From Streptomyces sp. H27-H1 (GTDB taxonomy: Bacteria; Actinomycetota; Actinomycetes; Streptomycetales; Streptomycetaceae): 64,000 nucleotides of DNA. The position numbers and the translations under genes are program-made. Positions 52,269-60,137 of the stretch are shown here, piece after piece; position 1 is the stretch's first letter; each line of letters begins with the position of its first letter. Under the pieces are notes generated by a model that was not told where the DNA came from, did not search any database, and saw only the letters and a list, made by a program, of their open reading frames with translations. The stretch lies in NCBI RefSeq assembly GCF_026627445.1, contig NZ_JAPNLJ010000013.1, forward strand, positions 124,001-188,000. The letters are read 5' to 3'.

Positions 52269-53078
52269 ATGACCCAGGTCATCAGCCAGAACCGTCCGCA
52301 GGCCGCTGACCTGGACTGGACAGTGCTGCCCGGGCCCAAGCGCGGACAGGTTCGGGCGGCGGGCGACCGGGATGGTCGACTATTCTCCGATTCGAGCGGG
52401 TCCGCTTTCGGAGCCGCCACGCAGTCGGAGGAGGTGGGTCCTGTCGCCGGGACCGACGAAGGCCACGCGGAGGAGACAACCCCGGAGCGCAATGCGCGCT
52501 TCGAGAGGGACGCCCTCGGCTACCTCGACCAGATGTACTCGGCCGCCCTGCGCATGACGCGCAATCCGGCCGACGCCGAGGACCTGGTCCAGGAGACGTA
52601 TGCGAAGGCATACGCGTCCTTCCACCAGTTCCGCGAGGGCACCAACCTGAAGGCCTGGCTGTACCGCATTCTCACCAACACCTTCATCAACTCGTACCGC
52701 AAGAAGCAGCGCGAACCCCAGCGCAGTGCGGCCGAGGAGATCGAGGACTGGCAGCTGGCGCGCGCCGAGTCGCACATGTCGACGGGCTTGCGTTCCGCCG
52801 AGTCGCAGGCTCTCGACCACCTGCCCGATTCGGACGTGAAGGAAGCTCTCCAGGCCATTCCGGAGGAGTTCCGCATTGCGGTCTATCTTGCCGACGTAGA
52901 GGGCTTTGCGTACAAGGAGATCGCGGACATCATGGGTACACCCATCGGTACTGTCATGTCGCGACTGCACCGTGGCCGCCGTCAACTCCGTGGAATGCTT
53001 GAGGACTACGCCCGTGAGCGCGGGCTCGTCCCGGCCGGCGCGGGAGAGTCGAACGACCTGAAAGGCTCGGGCTCATGA
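52269..53078 (+). CDS. sigR: ECF sigma factor SigR, long (sigma-R') and short forms
   Basis: The thiol-oxidative-stress sigma factor. From ATG 52269 (RBS GGAGGAGAGG) it has 269 residues; from the internal GTG 52434, 214 residues. The difference is 55 residues, equal to the known extension of the unstable sigma-R' isoform in S. coelicolor. Region 2 has MTRNPADAEDLVQETYAKAY, and region 4 has EEFRIAVYLADVEGFAYKEI and GTVMSRLHRGR. RsrA binds it in reduced cells. The stop overlaps the rsrA start. Targets in this window include itself and mycoredoxin. Confidence 0.96.
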   Translation: MTQVISQNRPQAADLDWTVLPGPKRGQVRAAGDRDGRLFSDSSGSAFGAATQSEEVGPVAGTDEGHAEETTPERNARFERDALGYLDQMYSAALRMTRNPADAEDLVQETYAKAYASFHQFREGTNLKAWLYRILTNTFINSYRKKQREPQRSAAEEIEDWQLARAESHMSTGLRSAESQALDHLPDSDVKEALQAIPEEFRIAVYLADVEGFAYKEIADIMGTPIGTVMSRLHRGRRQLRGMLEDYARERGLVPAGAGESNDLKGSGS

Positions 53079-53404
53079 GCTGCGGAGATGCGCACGAGAC
53101 GGAGTGCTCGGAGGTCCTGGACCACCTTTATGAGTTCCTCGACCAGGAGATGCCCGACAGCGACTGCACGAAGTTCGAGACGCACTTCGGCGAGTGCAAT
53201 CCCTGCCTGGAGAAGTACGGCCTGGAGCAGGCCGTGAAGAAGCTGGTCAAGCGCTGCTGCGGATCGGACGACGTACCCACCGACCTGCGCTCGAAGGTGA
53301 TGGGACGGATCGAACTGATCCGTTCGGGGCAGGCGGTGCCGGATCACGACATCACGGCCACGCCGGCCGCCGCCGAGCCGATGCCGGGATCCGCGACGGG
53401 GTGA
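53075..53404 (+). CDS. rsrA: redox-sensing zinc anti-sigma factor RsrA
   Basis: A 109-residue ZAS-family protein that holds SigR until oxidised. The zinc and switch residues are C11, H37, C41 and C44 (HFGECNPC), at the same numbers as S. coelicolor RsrA. Additional Cys are at 3, 31, 61 and 62. Disulphide formation releases zinc and SigR. The ATG overlaps the sigR stop by 4 nt (ATGA), ensuring balanced synthesis. The C-terminal tail is Ala/Pro-rich. Confidence 0.96.
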   Translation: MSCGDAHETECSEVLDHLYEFLDQEMPDSDCTKFETHFGECNPCLEKYGLEQAVKKLVKRCCGSDDVPTDLRSKVMGRIELIRSGQAVPDHDITATPAAAEPMPGSATG

Positions 53405-53459
53405 AAACCGGCCGAGTTCGCCGATGAAGTAGTACCCGATTGAACAATCTCGAACAGCC

Positions 53460-53506
53460 GCCCCCGGATGGGTACTTCCTTCACTCGAAGGTGGTAATCC
53501 GGGGGC
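53460..53506 (+). terminator. long hairpin downstream of rsrA
   Basis: GCCCCCGGAT (53460-53469) pairs perfectly with ATCCGGGGGC (53497-53506). The interior contains a second CTTC/GAAG pairing. It may terminate sigR-rsrA or be a leader element for the HD-GYP gene, whose start is 120 nt on. Confidence 0.55.
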
Positions 53507-53625
53507 GTCCGCATGGTGCAATGCGAAAATGTGGCCCACCTCGCTCCCGGCCCCACTTATTCTCCCCTTTCGGGTACTGGTTTGATTCGTACCTGACGTG
53601 CACGGCTCCAGGGGAGGAGAGCGCC

Positions 53626-55248
53626 ATGCGGGTACTTCCGCCGATGGCGCGCGCCTACGTCCTGTGCGCGGTCCTCGCCGCCTGCGCGTGCATTGCCCCC
53701 GCCCTCGCCGATGCCGCTACCCCGTGGCCCTCCATCGGCCTGCTCTCCGTGCTCTACCTCGGCTGCGAACTCGTCAAGGTCTGCCCGCTCATGGGCCACC
53801 GGGTGCCCGAGGGGCTCGGCTCCTTCTTCCCGGTGGTGCTGGCCGCCGTGTTCCTCCTGCCGCCGGCCGCCGCCGCACTCGTCGCGCTGCCCGGCGGACT
53901 CGCCGGAGCCGTGACCGCGCGGCCCGCCCGGGTACGGCGCACCTGGCACGGGGCGCAGCAGTCGATAGCCGCCTGGACCGCCGGGCAGGTCTACGGGCTG
54001 CTGGGCGGGCCCGGGGCGCTGGCCGGAGGCCCCTTCGGCGGGACCGGGCCGCCGGGCCCGGACGGAGCCGGGAGTGAGGCCGTCTGGGTCGCCGACTTCC
54101 CGTACGTGATGCTCCCCGCCGCCGCCGCGGCCGTCGCCTTCTGCCTGGTGCTGACCGCCCTCGACGGCGGCATCCTGGCCGCCGCCGAACGCCGGCCCGC
54201 CGCCACCGCCTGGCGGGGCCTTGCGACCCGGTCCCTCGCCCCGCACTGCGTGCACGGCCTCGCCGGGCTGATGATGGCCGTCATGTGGCGCAGCCCGTAC
54301 GGACTCCCGGCCGCACTGCTCGTCCTGCTGCCGATGTACATCTCCTGCTGGGTCTTCGCCCAGTACCACCGCGAGCGCGCCGCCCACCAGGCCACCATCC
54401 GGGCACTGGTCCAGGCCGTCGACATCAAGGACCGCTACACGCGCGGCCACAGCGAGCGCGTCGGCCAGGCCTCGGCGATGATCGCCCGCGAGCTGGGCAT
54501 GGGCGAGGAACGCCTCGAAATCGTCCGCATCGCCGGGATCCTGCACGACGTGGGCAAGCTCGGAGTCCCGACCCGGCTGCTGCGCAAGGACGGACCGCTG
54601 ACCCCCGAAGAGCGCCGGATCATCGAACTCCACCCCGAGTACGGACACGAGATGGTGCGCGGCATCGGCTTCCTGGGAGAGGCCCGGGCGGCGATCCTGC
54701 ACCACCACGAGCGGATGGACGGCTCCGGCTACCCGTACGGCCTGACCGGGGAGCAGATCCCGGTGCTGGCCCGGGTGGTGGCGGTCGCCGACGCCTTCGA
54801 CGCGATGACCTCGACCCGGTCCTACAGCAGGGCCCGGCCGGTGCCGGTCGCACTGGCCGAACTGGAACGCTGCTCGGGGGCGCAGTTCGACCCCGAGATG
54901 GTGCGGGCGCTGGTCGGTGCCATCGACCGCCAGGGCTGGCATCCGAAGGTGACCTCGGACGACGACCTCCAGGTGATTGCGGCGGGCGGTGGCGGCGACG
55001 CTCCCGGGCAGGCGGCGAACGGGGCCGCGCGGGCGGCCGTGTCCACCGGCGCGCCACTGACCGCACTGCCCGCCCAGGCCGCCCCGGCCGAGAGCCGGCC
55101 CGAGGCCCGGGGGGCCGGTACGCAGCTCCCGGCCGCGGCACCCCGCGGTTGCGCCGGGGGGCCGCCGGACGAGCCCGCAGCAGGGCTCGAGGAGGAGCCG
55201 GGAGGCCCCGGCTCCCCGTCCGCCCCCGCCGCGGGAGCGAAGGCGTGA
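53626..55248 (+). CDS. membrane HD-GYP-domain protein
   Basis: A 540-residue protein. About six membrane helices fill residues 1-245. The HD-GYP domain follows: RYTRGHSERVGQASAMIARE, metal residues H307-D308 in HDVGK, and the GYP part HHHERMDGSGYPYG (359-372). HD-GYP enzymes hydrolyse cyclic di-GMP, an important developmental signal in Streptomyces, but the activity of this subgroup is not certain. The last 100 residues are Pro/Ala/Gly-rich. ATG at 53626 with GGGGAGGAG upstream. Its stop overlaps the next start by 4 nt. Confidence 0.9.
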   Translation: MRVLPPMARAYVLCAVLAACACIAPALADAATPWPSIGLLSVLYLGCELVKVCPLMGHRVPEGLGSFFPVVLAAVFLLPPAAAALVALPGGLAGAVTARPARVRRTWHGAQQSIAAWTAGQVYGLLGGPGALAGGPFGGTGPPGPDGAGSEAVWVADFPYVMLPAAAAAVAFCLVLTALDGGILAAAERRPAATAWRGLATRSLAPHCVHGLAGLMMAVMWRSPYGLPAALLVLLPMYISCWVFAQYHRERAAHQATIRALVQAVDIKDRYTRGHSERVGQASAMIARELGMGEERLEIVRIAGILHDVGKLGVPTRLLRKDGPLTPEERRIIELHPEYGHEMVRGIGFLGEARAAILHHHERMDGSGYPYGLTGEQIPVLARVVAVADAFDAMTSTRSYSRARPVPVALAELERCSGAQFDPEMVRALVGAIDRQGWHPKVTSDDDLQVIAAGGGGDAPGQAANGAARAAVSTGAPLTALPAQAAPAESRPEARGAGTQLPAAAPRGCAGGPPDEPAAGLEEEPGGPGSPSAPAAGAKA

Positions 55249-56504
55249 GGGGCTGGGCCGTCGGCGTCGTGCGGGGGGCCGCCGGGGCGCTGACCGTGGC
55301 CGCGTTCGGGCACACCCTGTGGAACGGGCTGCTCGAGCCGGGCATCGCCCTCGCCTTCGGCACCCTGATCACCATCGGCGAGCTCGCCCGCCGGGACAGC
55401 GGCGACGCCGCCCGCCAGCAGCCCGCGCCGCTCGGCTCCGCAGGCGCCCTCGCGTACGCCCTGCTCGGGCAGAACGCCGGAAGCCCCACCCACCACGGGG
55501 TTCTGCAGATCGTCGCCGTGGTCGTCACGGCCGCCCTCCTCGGGATCGTCCCGCACATCGCCCGGGGTCGCGGCCCCGCCCTCGACCACCTGGCCCGCCG
55601 GGTACTCACCGTCACCTTCGCCGCCGTCTGCTTCCAGCCGCTCTACAACTCCGGCCGACTGGAGCCGTGGGTCGGGCAGGGTTCGTACCTCGTGCTCTTC
55701 CTGGTCCTGCTCCTCGGGCTCACGGCCCTGTGCGACGCGGTCCTCGGTGCCGTTCTCGCCGGTGCCCGCACCGGCTGGCCGTTTACCCCGCTGCTCCGCG
55801 ACGAGCTGCGCGCCCAGCTCGGCATCGGCGCCGCGATCTGCGCCACGGGCGTGGTCATGGCCCTCGGGGTCGCCGTCGCCGGTCTGTGGGCGGTGCCCGT
55901 CTTCAGCGTGCCGCTGCTCCTGACCCAGATGTCCTTCCACCGGATCACCGCCATCCGCACCACCTACCGCCAGACCATCACCTCCCTCGCCCGCGCCACC
56001 GAGATCGCCGGCTACACCCGGCCCGGCCACTCCCGCCGGGTCGCGGCGCTCAGCTGCGCCGTGGGCCGGGAGCTGGGCCTCTCGGAGCGGGAGCTCACGG
56101 TGCTGGAGTACGCAGCCCTGATGCACGACATCGGGCAGCTCTCCCTGGTCGACCCGGTCCCGGCCGGGGCGACCGCCGAGCTGCCCGCGGCCGAGGCCCG
56201 CCGGATCGCCGGACTCGGTGGGGAGGTGGCCCGCCAGACGGGGGTGCCGGCCGAGGTCGCCATGGTGGTGGAGCTGCAGGCGGACCCGTACCGGGAGCAG
56301 CCCGTCGCGGCCCGCATCGTGCGCACGGTCAATGCCTACGACGACCTCGTCGGCGGTGCCCGTCACCCGGGCGGCTCATTGGAGGCCCTGGAGCGGCTGC
56401 GTCTGGGCACCGGGCGGGACTACCAGCCGGAGATCGTGGAATGTCTCGCCAGGGTGCTCGCCCGGGGCGGACGTGCCAGAGTCGTACCCGTCCCGCCTGG
56501 GTAA
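55245..56504 (+). CDS. membrane HD-domain protein, partner of the HD-GYP gene
   Basis: A 419-residue protein with the same plan: six to eight helices (1-215), then an HD domain with GYTRPGHSRRVAALSCAVGRE and H294-D295 in MHDIGQ. The second half of the HD-GYP site is missing: no HHE and no GYP, so it is probably inactive or differently specific. GTG start at 55245 overlaps the previous stop (GTGA). It may form a regulatory pair with the upstream enzyme; that is inference. Confidence 0.85.
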   Translation: MRGWAVGVVRGAAGALTVAAFGHTLWNGLLEPGIALAFGTLITIGELARRDSGDAARQQPAPLGSAGALAYALLGQNAGSPTHHGVLQIVAVVVTAALLGIVPHIARGRGPALDHLARRVLTVTFAAVCFQPLYNSGRLEPWVGQGSYLVLFLVLLLGLTALCDAVLGAVLAGARTGWPFTPLLRDELRAQLGIGAAICATGVVMALGVAVAGLWAVPVFSVPLLLTQMSFHRITAIRTTYRQTITSLARATEIAGYTRPGHSRRVAALSCAVGRELGLSERELTVLEYAALMHDIGQLSLVDPVPAGATAELPAAEARRIAGLGGEVARQTGVPAEVAMVVELQADPYREQPVAARIVRTVNAYDDLVGGARHPGGSLEALERLRLGTGRDYQPEIVECLARVLARGGRARVVPVPPG

Positions 56505-56556
56505 CCCATGGGTAATGAGCGGCCGCCCAAGTGGGCATGGTTGGATGCCAGTGAGA

Positions 56557-56616
56557 GTGTTCCCAGCAGGAGCGTCCCCAGGAAGAGTGTCCCCAGTAGG
56601 AGTGTCCGCAGCAGTC
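56557..56616 (+). repeat. 15-bp tandem repeat, four copies
   Basis: Units GTGTTCCCAGCAGGA, GCGTCCCCAGGAAGA, GTGTCCCCAGTAGGA and GTGTCCGCAGCAGTC. In frame with the following TPR gene they would read SVPxx units. They lie between its two possible starts (56508 and 56679). Confidence 0.85.
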
Positions 56617-56678
56617 GGCCAGGCCGCACCCGTCGGCAGAGCCGCACCGCTGCGTCGTCGGACCGGCAGGCGGGAATC

Positions 56679-57674
56679 GTGAGGATCTTCGGGAAGGTAC
56701 GGCATCGGCCCTCCGCCTCGTGGCGGCAGGCCACCGACCGCGCGTTCACGCTGATCGGCGACGGTCGGTACGAGGACGCGGGCGCGCTCCTGACCAGGGC
56801 CGCGGATCTGGAACCCTGGCTGTCCGAGTCCTGGTTCAATCTGGCGCTGCTCCACAAGTTCCGCCACGACTGGGAGCAGGCGCGGGCCGCCGGACTGCGT
56901 GCCGTGGCCCTGCTCGACCGGGAGGGCGGCGCCCCGGACTGGTGGAACGTCGGCATCGCCGCGACCGCGCTGCAGGACTGGCCGCTGGCCCGCCGCGCGT
57001 GGCAGGCGTACGGGCTGAAGGTGCCCGGAGACCCGCACGGCGCGGGCGGCGGCGGCGAGCCCGTCGGCATGGAGCTCGGCAGTGCGGCCGTGCGGCTGTC
57101 TCCCGAGGGCGAGGCCGAGGTGGTCTGGGGCCGCAGGCTGGACCCGGCCCGTATGGAGGTCCTGTCGATCCCGCTGCCCTCCTCGGGGCGGCGCTGGGGC
57201 GAGGTCGTCCTGCACGACGGGGTCCCGCACGGTGAGCGTGTCACCGCGGCCGGGCCCTCGTACCCCGTTTTCGACGAGATCGAGCTGTGGGCACCCTCCC
57301 CGGTACCGACCTGGGTGGTGCTCCTGGAGGCGGCCACCGAGGCCGACCGCAACGCCCTGGAGCAGCTGGCCTCCGATGCGGGCTTCGCCGCCGAGGACTG
57401 GTCCTCCTCGGTACGGCTCCTGTGCCGGACCTGTTCGGAGAGCGCGATGCCGAGCGGCGAGGGCGACGGCGAGCAGCTGGACCCGCACGACCACAGCGAA
57501 CCGGGCCATCCCGGACCGCTGGGACACCGTACGACCGGGTCCGGATCCCTGTGGGTGCCCGAGCGGGAGTGCGGGATCGCGGCGCCGGCGGGTCTGGTGC
57601 GCGGGCTGCTCGACGGCTGGGTCGCGGACAGCCCGGACAGCCGGGAGTGGCGGGATCTCGAAGAAGTCTGCTGA
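56679..57674 (+). CDS. tetratricopeptide-repeat protein
   Basis: About 331 residues from the GTG at 56679 (RIFGKVRHRPSASWRQ). Two or three TPR-like helices (ATDRAFTLIGDGRYEDAGAL, LDREGGAPDWWNVGIAATAL) are followed by a beta-rich domain with MEVLSIPLPSSGRRWGEVVL and a Cys pair LLCRTC. A family without known function in Streptomyces. An in-frame ATG at 56508, 3 nt after the previous stop, would add 57 residues made mostly of tandem repeat; the shorter start is preferred. Next to def. Confidence 0.78.
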   Translation: MRIFGKVRHRPSASWRQATDRAFTLIGDGRYEDAGALLTRAADLEPWLSESWFNLALLHKFRHDWEQARAAGLRAVALLDREGGAPDWWNVGIAATALQDWPLARRAWQAYGLKVPGDPHGAGGGGEPVGMELGSAAVRLSPEGEAEVVWGRRLDPARMEVLSIPLPSSGRRWGEVVLHDGVPHGERVTAAGPSYPVFDEIELWAPSPVPTWVVLLEAATEADRNALEQLASDAGFAAEDWSSSVRLLCRTCSESAMPSGEGDGEQLDPHDHSEPGHPGPLGHRTTGSGSLWVPERECGIAAPAGLVRGLLDGWVADSPDSREWRDLEEVC

Positions 57675-57739
57675 GCGGGGGACGTAGTCTGTACCGGCAC
57701 ATCGGTGACTGGTGGACTTACGGAAGGCGTACGGCGGAC

Positions 57740-58390
57740 ATGGCGCAGCAGGAGAACGACGTTGTCGAGGTCGGTGTCGTCGGTGAAGTGAACGACGGTT
57801 ACGTCGTGGACACCGAGGACGGTGAGGCGCGCGAGCTCGCCCACCGCGAGCGCGGCACCGCCCGTCCGATCACGGTGGTCGGCAACCCGGTCCTGCACCG
57901 GGAGTGCAAGGACGTCACCGAGTTCGGCGACGAGCTTGCGCAGCTGATCGACGACATGTTCGCCAGCCAGAAGGCCGCCGAAGGCGTGGGCCTCGCCGCG
58001 AACCAGATCGGCGTCGACGCCAAGGTCTTCGTCTACGACTGCCCGGACGACGACGGCAACCGCCACACCGGCGTGGTCGTCAACCCCAAGCTCGTCGAGC
58101 TGCCGGCCGCCTCGCGCATCCTCGACGACTCGAACGAGGGCTGCCTGTCGGTCCCGACCGCCTACGCCTCGCTGGCCCGCCCGGACTACGCCGAGGTGAC
58201 CGGCCAGGACGCGCGGGGCAACCCGATCAAGGTGCGGGGCACCGGCTACTTCGCGCGCTGCCTGCAGCACGAGACGGACCACCTGTACGGCTACCTGTAC
58301 ATCGACCGGCTCTCCAAGCGGGACCGCAAGGACGCGCTGCGGCAGATGGAAGAGGGCACCGCGCGCTACGAGACGGTTCCGAACGAGTAG
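57740..58390 (+). CDS. def: peptide deformylase
   Basis: A 216-residue metallo-enzyme removing the N-formyl group from new proteins. All three signature motifs are complete: GVGLAANQIG (82-91), EGCLSVP (133-139, metal ligand C135) and QHETDH (176-181, ligands H177 and H181, catalytic E178). It has an N-terminal extension of about 42 acidic residues compared with E. coli Def. ATG at 57740. A perfect 19-bp terminator follows. Confidence 0.95.
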   Translation: MAQQENDVVEVGVVGEVNDGYVVDTEDGEARELAHRERGTARPITVVGNPVLHRECKDVTEFGDELAQLIDDMFASQKAAEGVGLAANQIGVDAKVFVYDCPDDDGNRHTGVVVNPKLVELPAASRILDDSNEGCLSVPTAYASLARPDYAEVTGQDARGNPIKVRGTGYFARCLQHETDHLYGYLYIDRLSKRDRKDALRQMEEGTARYETVPNE

Positions 58391-58404
58391 CCGCCGTTCC
58401 CGTA

Positions 58405-58449
58405 CGCGAAAGGCGCCCCGCTCAGGTCAGGAGCGGGGCGCCTTTCGCG
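58405..58449. terminator. bidirectional terminator after def
   Basis: CGCGAAAGGCGCCCCGCTC (58405-58423) pairs perfectly over 19 bp with GAGCGGGGCGCCTTTCGCG (58431-58449), loop 7 nt. It ends def and the minus-strand peptide gene. Confidence 0.9.
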
Positions 58450-58462
58450 TGGAGCGGTGGTA

Positions 58463-58561
58463 CTAGTCCCAGCCGAGGTCGCTCGGGTCGGGCAGGGCCG
58501 TGGCGGCCGTGCCCGGGAACGTCGCGGCAGTGGTGCGGTCGGCGCTGATGGTGCGAGTCAT
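58463..58561 (-). CDS. putative 32-residue peptide gene
   Basis: The ATG at 58561 follows AGGGGATCCC. The peptide reads MTRTISADRTTAATFPGTAA then TALPDPSDLGWD and a TAG stop at 58463-58465, immediately before a strong terminator. It is short and has no membrane segment. It lies 92 nt downstream of the nrdS-like gene on the same strand. Support is the RBS, tight fit to the terminator and a non-random C-terminal DPSDLGWD. It could be a small regulatory peptide or a precursor; neither is shown. Confidence 0.45.
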   Translation of the reverse strand: MTRTISADRTTAATFPGTAATALPDPSDLGWD

Positions 58562-58652
58562 GGGATCCCCTGTCTTGTGCGAACGAGCAAACCGTAGGGC
58601 GAAAATGATCAAGACGGGGAATTCTTGGCCATGGAGTGTCGCCTGTTGGACG

Positions 58653-59633
58653 TCAGGCCGCGGCCGGGCCCCGGAACGCACGGCGGAAGGCGTTCGGGGT
58701 GGTGCCCAGCGTCCGCAGGAAGTGGTGGCGCAGGGCGGCAGCGGTGCCGAAGCCGCAGCGGCCCGCGATCGCGTCGACCGTCTCGTCGGTCGCCTCCAGC
58801 AGCTCCTGCGCCAGCAGGACCCGCTGGCGCAGCACCCACTGGTACGGGGTGGTCCCCGTCTCCTGCAGGAAGCGGCGGGCGAAGGTCCGCGCGGACATGT
58901 GGGCCCGCTCCGCGAGCTGATCGACGGTGATCTCCTCCTCCAGGTGGCGGGCCATCCAGCCGATCACCTCGCCGACCGTGTCGCAGGAGGTGCGGGGCAG
59001 CGGCCGCTGGATGTACTGCGCCTGCCCGCCGTCCCGGTGCGGCGGCACGACCATCCGCCGGGCGATGGTGTTGGCCACCTCGGCGCCCTGCTCCTGCCGC
59101 ACGAGGTGCAGGCACGCGTCGATCCCGGACGCGGTGCCGGCCGAGGTGATCACCGAGCCCTCGTCCACGTAGAGCACGTCCGGGTCGACCTTGGCCCGGG
59201 GGAAGCGGCGGGCCAGGGCCGGGGCGTGCATCCAGTGCGTGGTGCAGCGCCGGTCGTCGAGCAGCCCCGCCGCGCCCAGCACGAAGGCGCCGCTGCACAC
59301 GCTGAGCACCCGCGCACCGCGGTCCACGCCCCGGCGCAGGGCTTCCAGGAGCGGCTCCGGGTACTCGCGGGTGGGGGCCTGGCGGTCGGCGGGCAGGCAG
59401 ATCAGGTCCGCCTCCTCCAGCCGCTCGGGTCCGTGGGGGAGCGTGAGGCGGTAGTGGCCGTCGCCCACGGTGATGGGGTTCTCCTCCATCGCACAGACGG
59501 CGAAATCGTAGGTCGGCAGGCCCATGGCGCTGCGGTCGATCCCGAAGACCTCGCAGAAGATGCCCATCTCGAAGGGGGTGACCCCGTTCACCACGGCCAC
59601 GGCCACGTTCTTGAGGGAGGAAGGCTTCAGCAT
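58653..59633 (-). CDS. nrdS: DJ-1/PfpI-AraC family regulator, NrdS-like
   Basis: A 326-residue protein. The N-terminal class I glutamine-amidotransferase-like domain has the nucleophile-type Cys in LSVCSGAFVLGAAGLL. The C-terminus has two AraC helix-turn-helix units (ITVDQLAERAHMSARTFARR and DETVDAIAGRCGFGTAAAL). In S. coelicolor an AraC-type gene nrdS lies downstream of nrdAB in the nrdABS operon; here it follows nrdB by 505 bp on the same strand with a small opposite ORF between. ATG at 59633. The nrdS name rests on position and type. Confidence 0.78.
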   Translation of the reverse strand: MLKPSSLKNVAVAVVNGVTPFEMGIFCEVFGIDRSAMGLPTYDFAVCAMEENPITVGDGHYRLTLPHGPERLEEADLICLPADRQAPTREYPEPLLEALRRGVDRGARVLSVCSGAFVLGAAGLLDDRRCTTHWMHAPALARRFPRAKVDPDVLYVDEGSVITSAGTASGIDACLHLVRQEQGAEVANTIARRMVVPPHRDGGQAQYIQRPLPRTSCDTVGEVIGWMARHLEEEITVDQLAERAHMSARTFARRFLQETGTTPYQWVLRQRVLLAQELLEATDETVDAIAGRCGFGTAAALRHHFLRTLGTTPNAFRRAFRGPAAA

Positions 59634-59665
59634 GATTTCAGTGTGGCAGTAATTCGCTCTTTCAT

Positions 59666-59683
59666 GACAGTCCTGCCACTGTC
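59666..59683. promoter_or_regulatory. dyad in the divergent region upstream of the nrdS-like gene
   Basis: Perfect inverted repeat GACAGT-CCTGCC-ACTGTC. A second partial pair, GTGGCAG (59643-59649) and CTGCCAC (59673-59679), overlaps it. It lies 33-50 nt upstream of the nrdS-like start and 32 nt before the small ORF, a fitting place for an operator. Confidence 0.55.
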
Positions 59684-59714
59684 CGATTTTGGCCGTCCTG
59701 GCGAGAGTGGAGTC

Positions 59715-59924
59715 ATGAACACGCTCCTCGACTACCTCCTCGTCCTCGCCGTCGCCGCCCTACTGGCGGGCCCCACCCTCTACGGGGCCCTGGGCGAGCG
59801 CCGGCTCGACCGGCAGATCCGTGCGGCCGAGCAGGAGGCGCAGGTCCTGCGGGATCGGCATCGGCGTGAACAGGCCGGCGCTCGTACGCCCCGTGTTTCC
59901 GTACGGCACGCGCCCGGACACTGA
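59715..59924 (+). CDS. small single-pass membrane protein
   Basis: A 69-residue protein: one membrane helix (TLLDYLLVLAVAALLAGPTL) then a charged helix (LGERRLDRQIRAAEQEAQVL) and a basic tail. ATG at 59715 with GAGAGTGGAG just upstream. It is divergent from the nrdS-like gene and antisense to any nrdB-nrdS read-through. Function unknown. Confidence 0.58.
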   Translation: MNTLLDYLLVLAVAALLAGPTLYGALGERRLDRQIRAAEQEAQVLRDRHRREQAGARTPRVSVRHAPGH

Positions 59925-60069
59925 TCCGGCTCCGGGCCTGGTGTGCGTGGGCGGAGGCGGGCCCCACGGTCCCGCCGTACCGCAGCCCGCCGGGCCGCAT
60001 CCGGGCCCGCCCGGCCCATTCTCCGGCGGCTCCGAGGGGGCCGGGAACGGCGAAGCGCCCCCGCCCCGG

Positions 60070-60087
60070 GACTCGGCGGGCCGAGTC
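60070..60087 (-). terminator. hairpin downstream of nrdB
   Basis: GACTCGG-CGGG-CCGAGTC, a perfect 7-bp stem with tetraloop, 51-68 nt beyond the nrdB stop. It could separate nrdAB from nrdS-like expression. No U-tract. The rest of 59925-60137 holds nothing else recognisable. Confidence 0.45.
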
Positions 60088-60137
60088 TGTCTCCCCATGG
60101 GCGGGGACGCTGTCAAGTGGTGCTGCCCGGTGGGGGG

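Noticed and set aside
56672..56700. GGAAT-N18 element near the TPR start
   Set aside because: It is followed by GGT rather than GTT and overlaps the start codon.
57675..57739. Sigma-R promoter before def
   Set aside because: No GGAAT-N18-GTT fit was found; the nearest GGAGT-like element has the wrong spacing and downstream triplet.
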